Origin: Ditylenchus dipsaci
Taxonomy: Eukaryota > Nematoda > Chromadorea > Rhabditida > Anguinidae
Length of the DNA stretch: 64,000 nucleotides
Direction: 5' to 3'
Assembly (NCBI GenBank): GCA_004194705.1
Contig: SADC01001343.1
Location: 1-64,000 of the forward strand
A program made the position numbers and the translations under genes. Positions within the stretch are counted from its first letter, which is position 1, and each line of letters starts with the position of its first letter. The notes beneath the pieces are model-generated. The model was not told the DNA's origin. It worked only from the letters and a program-made list of their open reading frames with translations, and ran no database searches. Below are positions 63,340 to 64,000 of this stretch, piece by piece.

Positions 63340-63670
63340 ACATACTGCGACTCCCTCTCCGACTCCGACTACCTATGTGAACACGAAAAGTCGGAGGCAG
63401 AGGCGCAGGTGTTCACATATGTGACTACGCCTCCGACTGCGCCTCCGACTACTACTTCGCCTCCGACTCCGACTACTTATGTGACACTCGTGTTCACATA
63501 CTCCGACTTTAACCGAGAGCTGAAAAAAAGGAACAAAAGAGAGAAGATACCTAAGGCTTTTGGGTTTTCACATACCCTCCTCCGCCTCCTACTGCGCCTC
63601 CGACTCCGCCTCCGACTCTTGCGTGTTCACATACAGTAGTCGGAGTCGGAGGCGCGCCTCCGACTACTCG
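63340..63670. repeat. CTCCGA hexanucleotide arrays with TATGTGAACAC spacers
   Basis: Runs of CTCCGACT / CGCCTCCGACT on both strands are separated by the inverted word pair TATGTGAACAC and GTGTTCACATA (at least four times). Facing arms 63345-63400 and 63400-63470 can pair, as can 63560-63630 and 63630-63670. The open frame with Thr/Pro repeats is a shadow. Confidence 0.7.
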
Positions 63671-63679
63671 ATTCTTGCA

Positions 63680-64000
63680 TATCAAACATGTTTGATTTTT
63701 CGTGTGCTAAAAATTTTTTTTTGCACAGTTTCATAATCCTAAGGCAAATTGGAGTGAGAAACTCAATTTTTTGACCTAAGCAGAGTCTTTTGCGAGTTTT
63801 ACGAGTACACACAGCCATTTTTAAAATGAGTGTCACTTTTACACCAAACTATTCCAAACGTTTTAAATCACCATAAATCATCCAAAACTACCTTAAAATA
63901 TTTTAAAATACCCCTAAAATTGCAAAGAGTCTTAAATCACGCAAGGCCACCCCAAACACATTGAAATTGTTTAAATCAACCTATAAACTAATTTTAAGTC
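63680..64000. other. Spacer to window end
   Basis: AT-rich with a run of AAACCACC/AAATCACC-like words at 63840-64000, similar to the centres of the core-family foldbacks. No gene was seen. Confidence 0.35.

Noticed and set aside
63409..63639. Thr/Pro-repeat protein
   Set aside because: Frame is a translation of the CTCCGA hexanucleotide array.
1..64000. CRISPR array
   Set aside because: Short regularly spaced words occur, but units are degenerate, spacing is irregular, arms are inverted, and the gene structure is eukaryotic.

Overview
This window is nuclear DNA from an animal with a repeat-choked, AT-rich genome. The evidence is spliced genes with very short GT-AG introns (about 42-56 nt, mostly with TTTCAG or TTTTAG acceptors), AATAAA signals 65-90 nt after stops, eukaryotic transposons (hAT, MULE, Merlin, pogo-like, gag-bearing retroelement, tRNA-derived SINEs) and genes for a syntaxin and a possible Mediator subunit. 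The species cannot be named from the sequence. Short introns plus TTTCAG acceptors fit nematodes, larvaceans or similar small-intron animals.

Host genes are few and split into small exons. On the minus strand: a membrane/Cys-rich protein (7.3-9.9 kb), a Ser/Thr-repeat membrane protein (11.2-14.0 kb), a multipass membrane protein (43.7-44.4 kb), a Qa-SNARE/syntaxin last exon (49.7-49.9 kb), a MED30-like gene (54.6-57.5 kb) and a one-pass membrane protein with a Lys-rich tail (60.8-61.2 kb). On the plus strand: a small helical protein (27.8-31.3 kb), an L1-ORF1-like nucleic-acid-binding module joined to a C-terminal membrane segment (34.9-35.6 kb), and scattered candidate exons at 10.0, 12.3, 15.8, 17.4, 35.6, 50.3, 51.0 and 57.7 kb. 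Many of these exons read cleanly apart from single-base frame breaks, often in short homopolymers. That points to an uncorrected long-read assembly or to young decay, so models are given as exon chains and not as intact proteins.

The rest is mostly palindromic (foldback) DNA. One hairpin family (called family 1 here) has at least 14 copies around a GC-rich stem-loop. A second foldback family keeps one conserved core, but its arms carry different short 'word' repeats in every copy. Several nested insertions can be dated: a hAT with a near-perfect target duplication, a 2.8-kb MULE with long terminal repeats inserted in an older foldback and itself hit by another foldback, a 799-bp foldback with a perfect 8-bp target duplication, and a pogo-like element nested in another pogo-like MITE. 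From 36.2 to 43.2 kb lies a decayed gag-bearing retroelement (minus strand) with a striking one-strand excess of CTGG(T) words; a fragment of the same character lies at 6.3-7.2 kb.
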